Shown here: positions 37,677 through 48,041 of the stretch, piece by piece
How the letters are laid out: every line of letters starts with the position of its first letter
How positions within the stretch are numbered: position 1 is the first letter of the stretch
Source of the DNA: Acinetobacter sp. ANC 4910
GTDB lineage: Bacteria; Pseudomonadota; Gammaproteobacteria; Pseudomonadales; Moraxellaceae
Assembly (NCBI RefSeq): GCF_004331035.1
Contig: NZ_SJNT01000003.1
Span: 248,001-312,000, forward strand
DNA: 64,000 bases
Direction of reading: 5' to 3'
Position numbers and translations under genes: made by a program
The notes under the pieces: generated by a model
Told to the model about the DNA's origin: nothing
Database searches by the model: none
The model's input: only the letters and a program-made list of their open reading frames with translations

Positions 37677-40547
37677 ATGAATATTATGCCCGATTTTTTA
37701 GATGCGAATCTTAGACCGCAGTTACGTGCTGCGCAAATTCATAATTCCATAAGGCATATCCAATTATTTTTGGCCAGTATTCTCATTATTTTTTTATATG
37801 TTTATTGCGTTTATCAGTTTAATTTTTCACACTTTTCCATCTATTTCAATGTTTGGTTCTTGCTCACAGAGCTCCTCGTCGGCAGTTTTTGGTTGCTGAC
37901 CGCAACTCGGTTTAAATTTGAACAATACTCTATTTCCCAAGCACATCACTGGGTGCAATTTCTCTGCATAGGTATCGGTATACTGATTGCAACTGGGATC
38001 AGTCTTATTTATTACTATTTACCTCTGGTCAATCCAAGTTTTGAACCTGTTCATGCTTTAACATTATCTGCCCTACTGTTAATCGTGACTCAAACATTAG
38101 CACTGACCTTCCTAACTCAACGCCTTGATTATTTTTGTCTAATTTTTATTCCGTCTATTATTCCTTACTTTATATCTCAATTTATTCTTACTGACCAAAT
38201 TAACCAATTATTTCATCTAACCGTGAACTTTGTTCTCATCGTCATTTTATTGTGTGCCAACTCCACTGTACGAATCCATAAACGCTTATCAGCTTTATAT
38301 TTACGCAATGGTCAACTCATTAAAAATGCTGAGCAACAAGTGACTCGGACTGAAGAATTATGTGAACAACTGCAAAATGAAATGAACAAATCCAAAGAAA
38401 TTGAATTACAACTACAGCAAAATAACCAGCAATTAGAGCAAAAAATTAAAGAACGTACTTTTGATATTGAGCAAATGAATCGTAATCTAGAAAATCAGCA
38501 ACAAAACTTGGATCTTGCACATGAAATTGCAGGTTTAAAACCTTGGGACTGGAATATTAAAGAACGTCACATATCAGTCAGCAACTATCAACAGCAGAAA
38601 AAACGTAAACACTCGAAAGATCACAGTATTCAGCTACAAAACATCATTCATCCAGATGATTTATTCTGCTTCAAAGCAGCGTTAAAACAGCATCTCCGTG
38701 CCGAGACTGATCGTTATGAAGCCACCTATCGTGTCCAGCAATCCAATGGTGAATGGACTTGGGTGCACGATATTGGGCGTGTGATTGAACGAGATCCAAC
38801 CAATAAAAAGCCTTTGCGTATGGTTGGCATACAACGCGACATTCATCAGGAACGCACCGATCAAGAACGTCTAAAACTGGCTGCAAGCGTATTAGAACAA
38901 GCGGCTGAAGGTATTTTTATCCTCGATAAACATTTGCATTATGTCAATGTGAATCCTTTTTATGAAAAGATCACAGGCTTTAATAAAGACCATTGCTTAG
39001 GTCAGCATCTTTTTGCGCTCACCTCAAACCATAAACCCGCGCAGCAACAAAACCATCAGGCTATTTTGGAGCAATTGGCACGTACAGGAGAATATGATGG
39101 TGAGCTCACTGAAAAATTTAGCACAGGCAAAGAACTAACATTTTGGCTACATATCAATGCCATACACGACGAACATAATCGTATCATCAACTATATCGGC
39201 ATTGTTTCCGATCTGACAGAACGTAAACTTCAGGAACAACGTTTATCCTATCTTGAAAATTATGACACTTTAACGGACTTGCCAAACCGTTTTTATTATA
39301 ATTATCAACTACATCAATATTTAGTATCGCATCAAGATTCCATTCAACAGCTCGCTGTGATTCGACTTAATATTGATCGATTCCGACCCCTCAATGAATA
39401 TTTAAGCAATAATGGTGGTGATGAACTGTTAAGGCAAGTCGCTCAACGTTTACGCTTAACCAATACAGATGCGTTGTTTTTGGCACATTTAAATGGCGAT
39501 GACTTTGCCATTGTGTATGAGATTTCTCATATCCGCCCATCCATTCAACAGCATTGTGAGCGGATTCAAGACGCCTTTGCTGAACCATTTGATATTTTTG
39601 GACAGGACCATATTATTACGGTTTCCATGGGGATTTCATTCTACCCTGAACATGGTCGACAACTCGATTATTTAAATAATTGTGCCGAACAAGCCTTAAC
39701 TGAAGCCAAGCGTTTGGGTGGTCATACCATGAAATATTACTCGAGTGATAACACAGCTTTGCTTGAACAAGGCATTTATTTAGAACGTGACTTACGCCAA
39801 GCTATTCGCAATGATGAACTGGTGGTTTACTACCAACCCAAAATCGACTTTAAAGATCAACATGTTTACGGTTTTGAGGCTTTGGTTCGCTGGAATCATC
39901 CAACTAAAGGCATTATTCCTCCTGCACTCTTTATTCCAATGGCAGAAAAAACCAGTTTAATTTCAGATATCGGAAGAATCGTCATTCGTAAGACTGCTAA
40001 ACAAATTAGCTATTGGAATTCAATTGGTTTTACAAATATTTGTGTATCCGTCAATGTTGTTGCACAACAATTACAACGTGGACAACTGCTTTCTGATTTA
40101 GACGAAGCCATTGCAACATATCAAATTTCAGGCGAAAGTTTAGAACTTGAAATTACTGAATCTTCGCTAATTGAAAACTCAAAAACTGTCAAAATATTAT
40201 TGGATCAGATTAAACAACGTCATATTAATATTGCATTAGATGACTTTGGTACAGGCTATTCTTCACTTGCCTATCTGGCAGACTTCCCAATTGATATTCT
40301 AAAAATAGATCGCGCCTTTATTGCCAACATTGGTGATGGCAAACAAGATGCCATTATTAGTGCCATGGTTGCTATGGGTAAAGCGATGGGATTGACTGTC
40401 GTCGCTGAAGGAATTGAAACGGAACAACAGCTTTGCTATCTCGAAAAATTACAATGTGACATTGCTCAGGGTTACCTATTTTCGAAACCGCTCTCTGAAA
40501 AAAATGCGACTGAATACTTGCAACAACATAAACTTATCCCTTCTTAA
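37677..40547 (+). CDS. Membrane PAS-GGDEF-EAL cyclic-di-GMP protein
   Basis: This 956-residue protein has about six N-terminal membrane segments (residues 25-200), a coiled coil (about 215-285), two PAS domains (about 290-390 and 400-520), a GGDEF-like domain and a C-terminal EAL domain. The GGDEF site is degenerate, NGDDF near residue 605. The EAL domain keeps FEALVRW (about 730), ELEITES, LDDFGTGYSSL, LKIDRAFI and AEGIETEQQ, so it should be a c-di-GMP phosphodiesterase. Either ATG (37677 or 37686) could start it. It is a single gene. Confidence 0.9.
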   Translation: MNIMPDFLDANLRPQLRAAQIHNSIRHIQLFLASILIIFLYVYCVYQFNFSHFSIYFNVWFLLTELLVGSFWLLTATRFKFEQYSISQAHHWVQFLCIGIGILIATGISLIYYYLPLVNPSFEPVHALTLSALLLIVTQTLALTFLTQRLDYFCLIFIPSIIPYFISQFILTDQINQLFHLTVNFVLIVILLCANSTVRIHKRLSALYLRNGQLIKNAEQQVTRTEELCEQLQNEMNKSKEIELQLQQNNQQLEQKIKERTFDIEQMNRNLENQQQNLDLAHEIAGLKPWDWNIKERHISVSNYQQQKKRKHSKDHSIQLQNIIHPDDLFCFKAALKQHLRAETDRYEATYRVQQSNGEWTWVHDIGRVIERDPTNKKPLRMVGIQRDIHQERTDQERLKLAASVLEQAAEGIFILDKHLHYVNVNPFYEKITGFNKDHCLGQHLFALTSNHKPAQQQNHQAILEQLARTGEYDGELTEKFSTGKELTFWLHINAIHDEHNRIINYIGIVSDLTERKLQEQRLSYLENYDTLTDLPNRFYYNYQLHQYLVSHQDSIQQLAVIRLNIDRFRPLNEYLSNNGGDELLRQVAQRLRLTNTDALFLAHLNGDDFAIVYEISHIRPSIQQHCERIQDAFAEPFDIFGQDHIITVSMGISFYPEHGRQLDYLNNCAEQALTEAKRLGGHTMKYYSSDNTALLEQGIYLERDLRQAIRNDELVVYYQPKIDFKDQHVYGFEALVRWNHPTKGIIPPALFIPMAEKTSLISDIGRIVIRKTAKQISYWNSIGFTNICVSVNVVAQQLQRGQLLSDLDEAIATYQISGESLELEITESSLIENSKTVKILLDQIKQRHINIALDDFGTGYSSLAYLADFPIDILKIDRAFIANIGDGKQDAIISAMVAMGKAMGLTVVAEGIETEQQLCYLEKLQCDIAQGYLFSKPLSEKNATEYLQQHKLIPS

Positions 40548-40691
40548 TCTAAGTCAATAGGCTTAAGGTCTAAGTTTGTGTAAAAAAGAATCGTGTTCGA
40601 CTGGGCTTAAAAGACAAGTAATGGTATATTCGAGCAAATTCAGCAAAACCACCAGCATAAGCTGGACCACTCAGTAACAAACGAGATTCAG

Positions 40692-42971
40692 ATGGACGAT
40701 CAATCATTAAAACAGCAAGCTTTGTATTATCACGAGTTTCCAACCCCAGGTAAAATCAGTGTTACACCTAGCAAGCAGCTGGTCAACCAACATGACTTAG
40801 CACTTGCTTACTCCCCAGGTGTGGCTGCGCCTTGTTTAGAGATTGAACGCGACCCTTCAACTGCCGCCCTATATACTGCACGTGGTAACCTTGTTGCCGT
40901 TATCACTAATGGTACCGCAGTACTTGGACTAGGTAACATCGGTCCATTAGCGTCAAAACCAGTAATGGAAGGGAAAGGCGTTCTGTTCAAAAAATTTGCT
41001 GGTGTTGATGTATTCGACATCGAAATCGCTGAAAACGATCCAGACAAAATCGTTGATATTGTTGCAGCGTTAGAACCAACCTTTGGCGGTATTAACCTCG
41101 AAGATATCAAAGCCCCAGAATGTTTTTACATTGAGCGTAAACTTCGTGAACGCATGAATATTCCTGTGTTCCATGATGACCAACATGGTACTTCAATCAT
41201 TGTGGGTGCTGCTTTACTGAATGCGCTTCAGTTAAATGGCAAAAAAATTGATGAAATCAAAATTGTGGCATCTGGTGCAGGTGCTGCGGCGCTTTCATGT
41301 TTAGACTTACTTTGTGCAATTGGTGCAAAGAAAGAAAACATTATCGTTGCTGACTCACGTGGTCTACTCACGACTCAGCGTGAAGGTCTAGATGACTCGA
41401 AAAAACGCTACGTACAAGACATTGAAGGCACCCAACTTGCAGATGTGATTGCAGGTGCTGACATGTTCCTTGGTCTTTCTGCTGCGGGCATCTTAACCAA
41501 AGAAATGGTCAAGGTGATGGCAACTAACCCAATCATCTTTGCATTGGCAAACCCAGATCCAGAAATCTTACCTGAGCATGCTCATGAAGTTCGTTCAGAT
41601 GTCATTATGGCAACAGGTCGTTCAGACTATCCGAACCAAGTGAACAATGCACTTTGCTTCCCTTATATCTTCCGTGGCGCACTTGATGTAGGTGCAACGA
41701 CCATTAATGAAGAAATGAAAATTGCTTGTGTATACGCAATTGCGCGTATGGCACACATTGAAGCAGATGCTGCAACTTATGGTGAAAAATCTGCATCTTT
41801 TGGTCGTGACTATTTAATTCCACGTCCTCTTGATCAACGTCTCATTCTTGAAATTGCACCAGCAGTTGCACAAGCAGCAATGGATTCTGGTGTTGCAACA
41901 CGCCCAATCGAAGATTTTTCTGCGTATCGTCAACGTTTGTCTGAGTTTGTTTATAACTCTGCATTCATTATGAAACCAATCTTCGCCCAAGCAAAAACGG
42001 ATCCTAAACGTATTGCTTATGCCGAAGGTGAAGACCTCCGCGTATTACGTGCTGTACAAATTGCTGTAGATGAAGGCATGGCAAAACCAATTTTGGTGGG
42101 TCGTACTGCGGTGATCGAAGCCAACATTAAGAAATTAGGTTTACGCTTAGAACATGGCGTAAACATTGAAATTGTTGACCAAGAGCAAAACCCGAACTAC
42201 GAAAAATTTGCTGAAGACTATTACGACATCATGCAACGTAAAGGGGTAACACCTGAATACGCACATCGTGAAGCGCGTCGTCGTTCTACATTAATTGCGG
42301 GTATGTTGGTTAAACATGGTCTTGCAGATGGTATGTTGTGTGGTACTTATTCAAGCTATGACATTCACTTAGACTTCGTGAAAAATGTGATTGGTTTGAA
42401 AGAAGGTCGTACCAACTTCTTTACCCTCAATGCATTAATGCTTGAAGATCGCAACTTGTTCATTGCGGATACTTATGTAAATACCAATCCAACAGCTGAA
42501 CAGTTGGCTGAAATGACCATTTTAGCCGCTGAAGAAGTGCGTCGTTTTGGTATTACTCCACGTGTTGCTCTACTTTCGCATTCTAGTTTTGGTTCAGATC
42601 AAAATGACCCAAGTGCACAAAAAATGCGTAAAGTATTTGAAATCTTGAGTGAAATTGCACCTGAACTTGAAGTTGAAGGTGAAATGCACGGTGATGCAGC
42701 AATGGACGAAACTATTCGTCACTTTGCCTTCCCTAACTCACGTTTCAAAGGTTCTGCTAACTTATTAATTATGCCGAACTTAGATGCTGCGAACATTTCA
42801 TTCAACCTCTTGAAATCAACTTCTGGTAACAACGTTACTATTGGTCCTATTTTATTAGGTGCAGCAAAACCTGTTCATATTCTTACCCCAACGACTACAA
42901 CACGTCGTTTAGTAAACATGACAGCATTAACTGTGGCTGAAATTCAGCAAGCTGAAACTGAAGCACTTTAA
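40692..42971 (+). CDS. maeB: NADP-dependent malic enzyme with phosphotransacetylase-like domain
   Basis: MaeB decarboxylates malate to pyruvate and makes NADPH. The N-terminal half has [20 protein letters not shown] and [20 protein letters not shown], typical of bacterial malic enzymes. From about residue 430 a phosphotransacetylase-like domain follows ([19 protein letters not shown], then [16 protein letters not shown]); in MaeB this domain is regulatory and not catalytic. Length 759 is normal. A hairpin that overlaps the cca ribosome-binding site follows the stop. Confidence 0.96.
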   Translation: MDDQSLKQQALYYHEFPTPGKISVTPSKQLVNQHDLALAYSPGVAAPCLEIERDPSTAALYTARGNLVAVITNGTAVLGLGNIGPLASKPVMEGKGVLFKKFAGVDVFDIEIAENDPDKIVDIVAALEPTFGGINLEDIKAPECFYIERKLRERMNIPVFHDDQHGTSIIVGAALLNALQLNGKKIDEIKIVASGAGAAALSCLDLLCAIGAKKENIIVADSRGLLTTQREGLDDSKKRYVQDIEGTQLADVIAGADMFLGLSAAGILTKEMVKVMATNPIIFALANPDPEILPEHAHEVRSDVIMATGRSDYPNQVNNALCFPYIFRGALDVGATTINEEMKIACVYAIARMAHIEADAATYGEKSASFGRDYLIPRPLDQRLILEIAPAVAQAAMDSGVATRPIEDFSAYRQRLSEFVYNSAFIMKPIFAQAKTDPKRIAYAEGEDLRVLRAVQIAVDEGMAKPILVGRTAVIEANIKKLGLRLEHGVNIEIVDQEQNPNYEKFAEDYYDIMQRKGVTPEYAHREARRRSTLIAGMLVKHGLADGMLCGTYSSYDIHLDFVKNVIGLKEGRTNFFTLNALMLEDRNLFIADTYVNTNPTAEQLAEMTILAAEEVRRFGITPRVALLSHSSFGSDQNDPSAQKMRKVFEILSEIAPELEVEGEMHGDAAMDETIRHFAFPNSRFKGSANLLIMPNLDAANISFNLLKSTSGNNVTIGPILLGAAKPVHILTPTTTTRRLVNMTALTVAEIQQAETEAL

Positions 42972-42985
42972 TCTTTAGTGAAAAG

Positions 42986-43004
42986 CTCAAGTTATTGACT
43001 TGAG
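42986..43004 (+). other. Short hairpin after maeB
   Basis: A 7-bp stem (CTCAAGT with ACTTGAG) and 5-nt loop sits between the maeB stop and the larger cca-leader hairpin. It has no T run of its own. Confidence 0.4.
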
Positions 43005-43051
43005 AAAACCTCTATTCTGTAGCATGATTGCTTGAAGAATAGAGGTTTTTT
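43005..43051 (+). promoter_or_regulatory. Hairpin that terminates maeB and masks the cca ribosome-binding site
   Basis: AAAACCTCTATTC (43005-43017) pairs perfectly with GAATAGAGGTTTT (43037-43049), with a 19-nt loop, and a T run continues to 43051. The 3' arm contains AGAGG (43041-43045), the probable ribosome-binding site of cca, whose ATG begins at 43053. It looks like a terminator for maeB, and in any read-through mRNA it would block cca translation. Confidence 0.75.
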
Positions 43052-43052
43052 C

Positions 43053-44297
43053 ATGCAAGTTTATTTAGTAGGCGGTGCAGTACGAGATCACTTACTCGGA
43101 CACCCCTATCACGAAAAAGATTATGTCGTTGTTGGTGCTACTCCAGAGCAATTACTTGCACTTGGCTATCAGCCTGTAGGCAAAGACTTTCCCGTTTTTC
43201 TACACCCAGAATCAAAAGAAGAATATGCCTTAGCCCGTACTGAGCGTAAATCAGGACAGGGTTATCATGGTTTCGAATTCTTTACCGATGTTAGCGTTAC
43301 CCTTGAAGATGATTTAATTCGTCGTGACTTAACCATCAATGCCATAGCCATGGACGAAGCTGGGAAAATCTATGATCCCTATCAAGGTCAACAAGATTTA
43401 GCCAATAAAATACTCCGCCATGTCTCCCATGCCTTTGTTGAAGATCCGCTTCGCGTATTGCGTGTGGCACGTTTTGCTGCACGTTACAAACCTTTAGGTT
43501 TTAGCATTGCTACGGAAACGCTAGATTTAATGCGGCAATTGGCAGAATCTGGGGAATTGAATGCACTTACCGCCGAACGGGTTTGGAAAGAAACATCACG
43601 TGCATTAATGGAACCCCATGCAGATATTTATTTTGAGGTTTTAGAAGCCTGTGGTGCATTAAAAGTTTTATTTCCTGAAATTCAAGCCCTGTTTGGCATT
43701 CCGCAACGTCCTGAATATCATCCAGAAATCGACTGCGGTGTTCACACACTCATGTCTCTCCATCAAGCCTGTAAAGCCAATTATTCACTGGATGTACGCT
43801 TTGCCGTTTTGGTGCATGATTTGGGTAAAGCCCTTACCCCTGAGCATGAATTACCTCGACACATCATGCATGAAGAGCGTGGGATTCGACCCGTGACTCA
43901 GGTCTGTGATCGGTTAAAAGTACCGACTCAAACCAAGCAATTGGCCTTGGCTGTCTGTAAAGAACACTTAAAGTGCCATCAAGCTTTTACATTGAAACCA
44001 GGAACACTCTGGCGCCTACTACAACGTCTTGATGTACTACGCCGACCAGAACGAGTTGAAGCCTTCATACAAGCCTGTGAATGTGATGCCCGTGGACGTC
44101 TTGGACTTGAAGATCGTGAGTATCCGCAAGCCACTTATATGCGTAATGCCATAGAAGTTGTCCGTGGAATAAAAGCACAAGATTTGCCTGAAGATGTTCA
44201 AGGCTCTGAAATAGGTGAAATGCTGATTCAACGTCGTATTCAAGCCTTAGAAGCCTATAAAGCACAGCACGTTGTTGCGACAGATAAATCAGAATAA
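43053..44297 (+). CDS. cca: CCA-adding tRNA nucleotidyltransferase
   Basis: Cca builds or repairs the CCA end of tRNAs. The class II N-terminus is [13 protein letters not shown], followed by [33 protein letters not shown] and [16 protein letters not shown]. An HD domain ([19 protein letters not shown], about residues 250-270) follows, as in E. coli Cca. The ATG at 43053 gives 414 residues. The tRNA genes in this window already encode CCA, so Cca would serve repair here. Confidence 0.96.
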   Translation: MQVYLVGGAVRDHLLGHPYHEKDYVVVGATPEQLLALGYQPVGKDFPVFLHPESKEEYALARTERKSGQGYHGFEFFTDVSVTLEDDLIRRDLTINAIAMDEAGKIYDPYQGQQDLANKILRHVSHAFVEDPLRVLRVARFAARYKPLGFSIATETLDLMRQLAESGELNALTAERVWKETSRALMEPHADIYFEVLEACGALKVLFPEIQALFGIPQRPEYHPEIDCGVHTLMSLHQACKANYSLDVRFAVLVHDLGKALTPEHELPRHIMHEERGIRPVTQVCDRLKVPTQTKQLALAVCKEHLKCHQAFTLKPGTLWRLLQRLDVLRRPERVEAFIQACECDARGRLGLEDREYPQATYMRNAIEVVRGIKAQDLPEDVQGSEIGEMLIQRRIQALEAYKAQHVVATDKSE

Positions 44298-44301
44298 TCA
44301 G

Positions 44302-44332
44302 AAGCCCCGATGTAAAAAATCGGGGCTTTAAA
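44302..44332. terminator. Terminator between convergent cca and epmA
   Basis: A perfect 10-bp stem (AAGCCCCGAT with ATCGGGGCTT) encloses a 7-nt A-rich loop. T and A runs are short, but it may serve both strands. Confidence 0.75.
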
Positions 44333-44351
44333 CTGGCCAGTTTATCTATGG

Positions 44352-45329
44352 CTATGCAATCAGTGCAGGAAAGGTAATCACCTGCTCCAAACGCATTTTT
44401 TCAGTTGCCACCATCAATAAACGATCTAAGCCTAAAGCAATCCCTGCACATTCTGACATATTCGGCAAAGCAGCTAATAGATATTCGTCAATAGGCATCA
44501 CATGCAAGCCTAACTGCTTACGCTCTTGATTATCTGCCTCAAAACGTTGACGTAGAACCTCAGCATCAATCAATTCATCATAAGCATTCGCCAATTCCAA
44601 ACCTTCGATATACAGTTCAAAACGTGCTGCAACCAATTCACCATCTTCATCATGTTTAGTTTTTGCCAGAGATGCTAACTCAGGTGGGAAATCTGTCAAA
44701 AATACAGCCGTGTCAAAACCTAAACTAGGCTCTACAAAATGTGAAAACAGTAAATCAATATATCCAAGTCGATCATCACCCAAATCCAGATTTAAACCGA
44801 CGCGCTGACAACAATCTTTCAGTTCTTTCAAGCTGGCTTGTAAAGGATTTAACTCCAAACGATCCATAAATGCATGTTTATAACTTAAAATAGTCGGATG
44901 GATTTCACCAAAACGCTGCGCCAAAGTCACATTTAATAGATCAGTAACTTCGAACATTAAATCTTTTAAACTAAAGTGCGGACGATACCACTCCAGCATA
45001 CTAAATTCGCTGTTGTGCTTACGTCCATGCTCATCGTCACGGAAAACCTTACAAATTTGATAAATTGGTCCACTGCCCGTTGCCAATAAACGTTTCATGG
45101 CAAATTCTGGTGAAGTCTGCAAATAATGTGTTGCAAGTTTACCTTGTACATGGCGCTTTGCCTGTACCGAAGCTAAGTGCACATCGGTTACACCAGCTTG
45201 CGATAAAATTGGAGTTTCAACTTCTAAAACTTGACGTTCAGCAAAAAACTGTCGAATTTGTGCATACATTTTGGCACGCGCTTGCATTGCCGCTAAATCA
45301 CAAGTCGGTTGATAATGAACTTGACTCAC
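44352..45329 (-). CDS. epmA: Elongation factor P--(R)-beta-lysine ligase EpmA
   Basis: EpmA (GenX/PoxA) attaches (R)-beta-lysine to a conserved lysine of EF-P, which eases translation of polyproline. It is a class II lysyl-tRNA synthetase core without the anticodon domain. Motif 2 is FRDDEHGRKHNSEFSMLEWY and motif 3 is GIALGLDRLLMV. I take the GTG at 45329, which overlaps the pdxB TGA as GTGA, to be the start (about 325 residues); a longer frame runs upstream inside pdxB. The partner EpmB and efp are not in this window. Confidence 0.92.
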   Translation of the reverse strand: MSQVHYQPTCDLAAMQARAKMYAQIRQFFAERQVLEVETPILSQAGVTDVHLASVQAKRHVQGKLATHYLQTSPEFAMKRLLATGSGPIYQICKVFRDDEHGRKHNSEFSMLEWYRPHFSLKDLMFEVTDLLNVTLAQRFGEIHPTILSYKHAFMDRLELNPLQASLKELKDCCQRVGLNLDLGDDRLGYIDLLFSHFVEPSLGFDTAVFLTDFPPELASLAKTKHDEDGELVAARFELYIEGLELANAYDELIDAEVLRQRFEADNQERKQLGLHVMPIDEYLLAALPNMSECAGIALGLDRLLMVATEKMRLEQVITFPALIA

Positions 45330-46393
45330 GCCTGTGGACCTCCATGTGCTGCCCACTCACGTCGTAGCGGATAGTTCTTTCTTAAAATATCAAAGGCTTG
45401 TTGTTCGACTTTGCCTTGCTTTACACATGCTCTTAAATTGGCATCATCTTGAGCAATATCATAGATCTGGTTTAAATATTGAGTCAGCACGGTTTTAAAA
45501 TCAGCTTGGGCAAAATATTGCTCACAACTTGGAAGTTGAGTTTCAAACCGTTTTGTCGCAGCTTGAGCAAAGACCTGACAAAATGCCTCATAAATCATCT
45601 GAGTACCACGTGCCTTGCCTTCTAAGCTATAACCTGCGATATGTGGTGTCGCCAACGCCAAAAGCTCTAATAGTTCAGATGAAATTTCTGGCTCATGCTC
45701 AAAGACATCCAATACCACAGTACGATTGGTGTTTCGAATATCTTGCATTAAATCAGCTTCCGCAATCACAGGTCCACGTGCCGAATTAATCAATATGGCA
45801 TTCGGCTTCATTTGAGCCAAAGTGACCACATTAAATAAATGATAGGTTGGATGTTGACCTGATTTGGTCAAAGGTACGTGAACGGAAATTGCATCGGCTT
45901 GTTGTAATAACTGTGTAAAATCCACTTGCGTGACATGATCTCTTTGTACAAAAGGATCGTAGGCAATCACCTGCCAGCCCAATAGCTGTGCCATAGTCGC
46001 TAAACGAGAACCGACATTGCCTAATCCAACTATCCCCAAGCAAAAGTTCTGCTCGGCAGAAATCAGTTCAGGCTTTAAATGTAAAAGTGCAGTGATCACA
46101 TATTCCGCGACCGCTTGAGCATTACAGCCCGCAGCATTCGACCACGGAATACCCGCTGCATTTAAAGCGTGAATATCCAGATGATCTGTACCAATGGTGG
46201 CGCTGCCCACATAACGAAGTGCTGTATTCTGTACCAATGTGGCATTTACTTTGGTTACCGAGCGCACCAAAAGTGCATCAGCATCCACAACATCAGAATG
46301 ACTTAAATTCCGACCTGCAACATGTTGGATTGCACCAAATTCTGCAAAAAAATAGTCGGTAAAAGCAAGATTTTCATCAGCCACAATTTTCAT
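45326..46393 (-). CDS. pdxB: Erythronate-4-phosphate dehydrogenase
   Basis: PdxB oxidises 4-phosphoerythronate in the vitamin B6 pathway that also uses PdxJ (at the left edge). The start MKIVADENLAFTDYFFAEFG at 46393 matches the family, 27 nt inside a longer frame. The NAD-binding loop GIVGLGNVGSRLA, and the D-2-hydroxyacid dehydrogenase motifs TKSGQHPTYHLF and LINSARGPVI, are present. The C-terminal dimerisation domain is present too. Length 355. The 3' end overlaps the epmA start by 4 nt, so the two are coupled. Confidence 0.95.
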   Translation of the reverse strand: MKIVADENLAFTDYFFAEFGAIQHVAGRNLSHSDVVDADALLVRSVTKVNATLVQNTALRYVGSATIGTDHLDIHALNAAGIPWSNAAGCNAQAVAEYVITALLHLKPELISAEQNFCLGIVGLGNVGSRLATMAQLLGWQVIAYDPFVQRDHVTQVDFTQLLQQADAISVHVPLTKSGQHPTYHLFNVVTLAQMKPNAILINSARGPVIAEADLMQDIRNTNRTVVLDVFEHEPEISSELLELLALATPHIAGYSLEGKARGTQMIYEAFCQVFAQAATKRFETQLPSCEQYFAQADFKTVLTQYLNQIYDIAQDDANLRACVKQGKVEQQAFDILRKNYPLRREWAAHGGPQA

Positions 46394-46600
46394 GATTTGG
46401 ACCAGCAATTGATTCTGCACTATCTTACTGCTTTAGAATTCTACTGACCATTCAAATACGATTATTTGAATTTTTCTTTTTGGTTTTACCGCACTACTGT
46501 TTACTTTACGTGCAAAGAATCAAATGCATACATTAAAAAGATTTTATATCATTTGATTGACACGTAGAATGCTCAGCACTTTTATAAAACACAATTCCTC

Positions 46601-46918
46601 ATGTTACGCCTTTCCTTCATTGCTTGCGCCCTGCTGTTCACAGGTTGTGCTTTCGGCACCAGCAAAGAAATAAAACAAGCTGAAAAATTACTCGAACATT
46701 TTCAATGCCACAATATTGAATCTAGCCAAATGATGCACAGTCCCATCATTAATTATTATGAACATGCATTAGGAAACTCCAGACAAAAAGTTGAAGCGTA
46801 TGTTCAAAGCTATAAAGATGGCGACATTCTGTTTCATGAACCGCTACCCGATGTCATCTCAGTAGAATATGAACATTATAAAGAAGCTTGTCAGTCGCTT
46901 GGGGGATTAAGCCAATAA
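46601..46918 (+). CDS. Small predicted lipoprotein
   Basis: This 105-residue protein has a signal peptide ending in the lipobox FTGC (Cys16). The mature part is mostly helical and charged (KEIKQAEKLLEHFQCHNIES) with two further cysteines. I recognise no family. It is a single gene divergent from pdxB and convergent with an acyltransferase gene. Confidence 0.7.
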   Translation: MLRLSFIACALLFTGCAFGTSKEIKQAEKLLEHFQCHNIESSQMMHSPIINYYEHALGNSRQKVEAYVQSYKDGDILFHEPLPDVISVEYEHYKEACQSLGGLSQ

Positions 46919-46929
46919 GATTTTCAGGC

Positions 46930-46967
46930 ATAAAAAAGCGAGGTCAGTCTGTAACGACCTCGCTTGA
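46930..46967 (-). terminator. Rho-independent terminator for the acyltransferase gene
   Basis: A perfect 10-bp stem (AAGCGAGGTC with GACCTCGCTT, 46936-46965) and 10-nt loop. On the minus strand it is followed by a T run, which suits the gene ending at 46986. Confidence 0.85.
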
Positions 46968-46985
46968 AAGTTGAATTGAAATTAA

Positions 46986-47579
46986 TCAGGCATCTTGTTG
47001 ATTCAAATAACGGGTATCAATACTGAATTTTTCTGGAAATTTAGGCCGAATACTGGCATAGAATTGCATAATTTCTTGCATGTCCTGCTCATAATTTCCT
47101 GTTGGATAAACAATCTTGCCGACACCTGCTTCTTTTTTTACATAATCCATATAAGCCAAAGCAATCGGCACACCGGCATTGACTGCAACATGATAAAAGC
47201 CGGTTTTCCATTGTTCCTGTTTTGAACGCGTGCCTTCTGGCGTAACCAGCATGACTAATTTAGGATGCGTTTTAAATAAATCAGTCATTAACTCCACCAT
47301 ACTTGGTCGAGCCTCACCTTCATTTTTAGGATGACGATTAATTCCAATTCCACCCATTGCACGCACAAAAGGACCAAAAGGTAATTTCATATAACTGTCT
47401 TTAATCGTCAGACGCACATTGACACCAAGGGCTTTCAAAGCCAAACGGGCGTAAAGCGCATCCCAATTACTGGTATGTGGCGCAGCAATCATTACACATT
47501 GATCTAAATGCTCAGGCCATTGATTATCTGTCTTCCACCCCATCAACGCCAAAGATTGTTCAGCCAACTTTTCAAACAC
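46986..47579 (-). CDS. PlsC-type 1-acylglycerol-3-phosphate O-acyltransferase family protein
   Basis: The HX4D acyltransferase motif is seen in APHTSNWDALYA, and the second block PEGTRSKQEQWKTGFYHVA follows, with the lysophospholipid substrate region between them (AMGGIGINRHPKNEG). No long membrane anchor is evident. Length 197, shorter than PlsC itself. It probably acylates a lysophospholipid or a related lipid; the exact acceptor is unknown. Confidence 0.86.
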   Translation of the reverse strand: MFEKLAEQSLALMGWKTDNQWPEHLDQCVMIAAPHTSNWDALYARLALKALGVNVRLTIKDSYMKLPFGPFVRAMGGIGINRHPKNEGEARPSMVELMTDLFKTHPKLVMLVTPEGTRSKQEQWKTGFYHVAVNAGVPIALAYMDYVKKEAGVGKIVYPTGNYEQDMQEIMQFYASIRPKFPEKFSIDTRYLNQQDA

Positions 47580-48041
47580 AGCAACACCAAAATCAACAAA
47601 AAAAGACAGCGAATTCTACCAGTCTATTTGAATAAAAAAAGTACCACATGCTTAAAAAACACCCTATTAATATATAGATGTATAAATTGTTTATGACAAA
47701 GCATTCACTGCAATTTTGCGATTAATTTGATAATTTTCATCATGCAATTTTTTAGACATTAAACGATAAAAAATACAGATAAATATGTCATTAATTCTTA
47801 TCTATGGCGCAATGCTCGTTTAATAGCACATTCCATTTCATTTGTAAGAAAATATCTTTTAATTAAAACTAGATCGAGCTTATAACGAATGAATGAAACC
47901 ACTAAAACCTAAATTCATTAGATTACACAATGCTACGCTGCCTTACATTTTCAATATTCTACTGATTTATAAAATAATTTATTTTACCTTTTGGTCATAA
48001 AATCAATTAAACATTTAATCCATGATAATTCAAGGAAGTGA
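47580..48041. other. Intergenic stretch of about 460 nt
   Basis: This AT-rich gap between two divergent genes must hold the promoters of the acyltransferase gene (minus) and the NlpE-like gene (plus, with AAGGAAGTGA before its ATG). No clear hairpins or repeats were seen. A 34-codon minus-strand frame (47798-47902) is open but unsupported. Confidence 0.6.

Noticed and set aside
47798..47902. A 34-codon minus-strand frame in the 460-nt gap (basic, ends IKRALRHR)
   Set aside because: It starts with GTG, has no clear ribosome-binding site and is short enough to occur by chance in AT-rich DNA.
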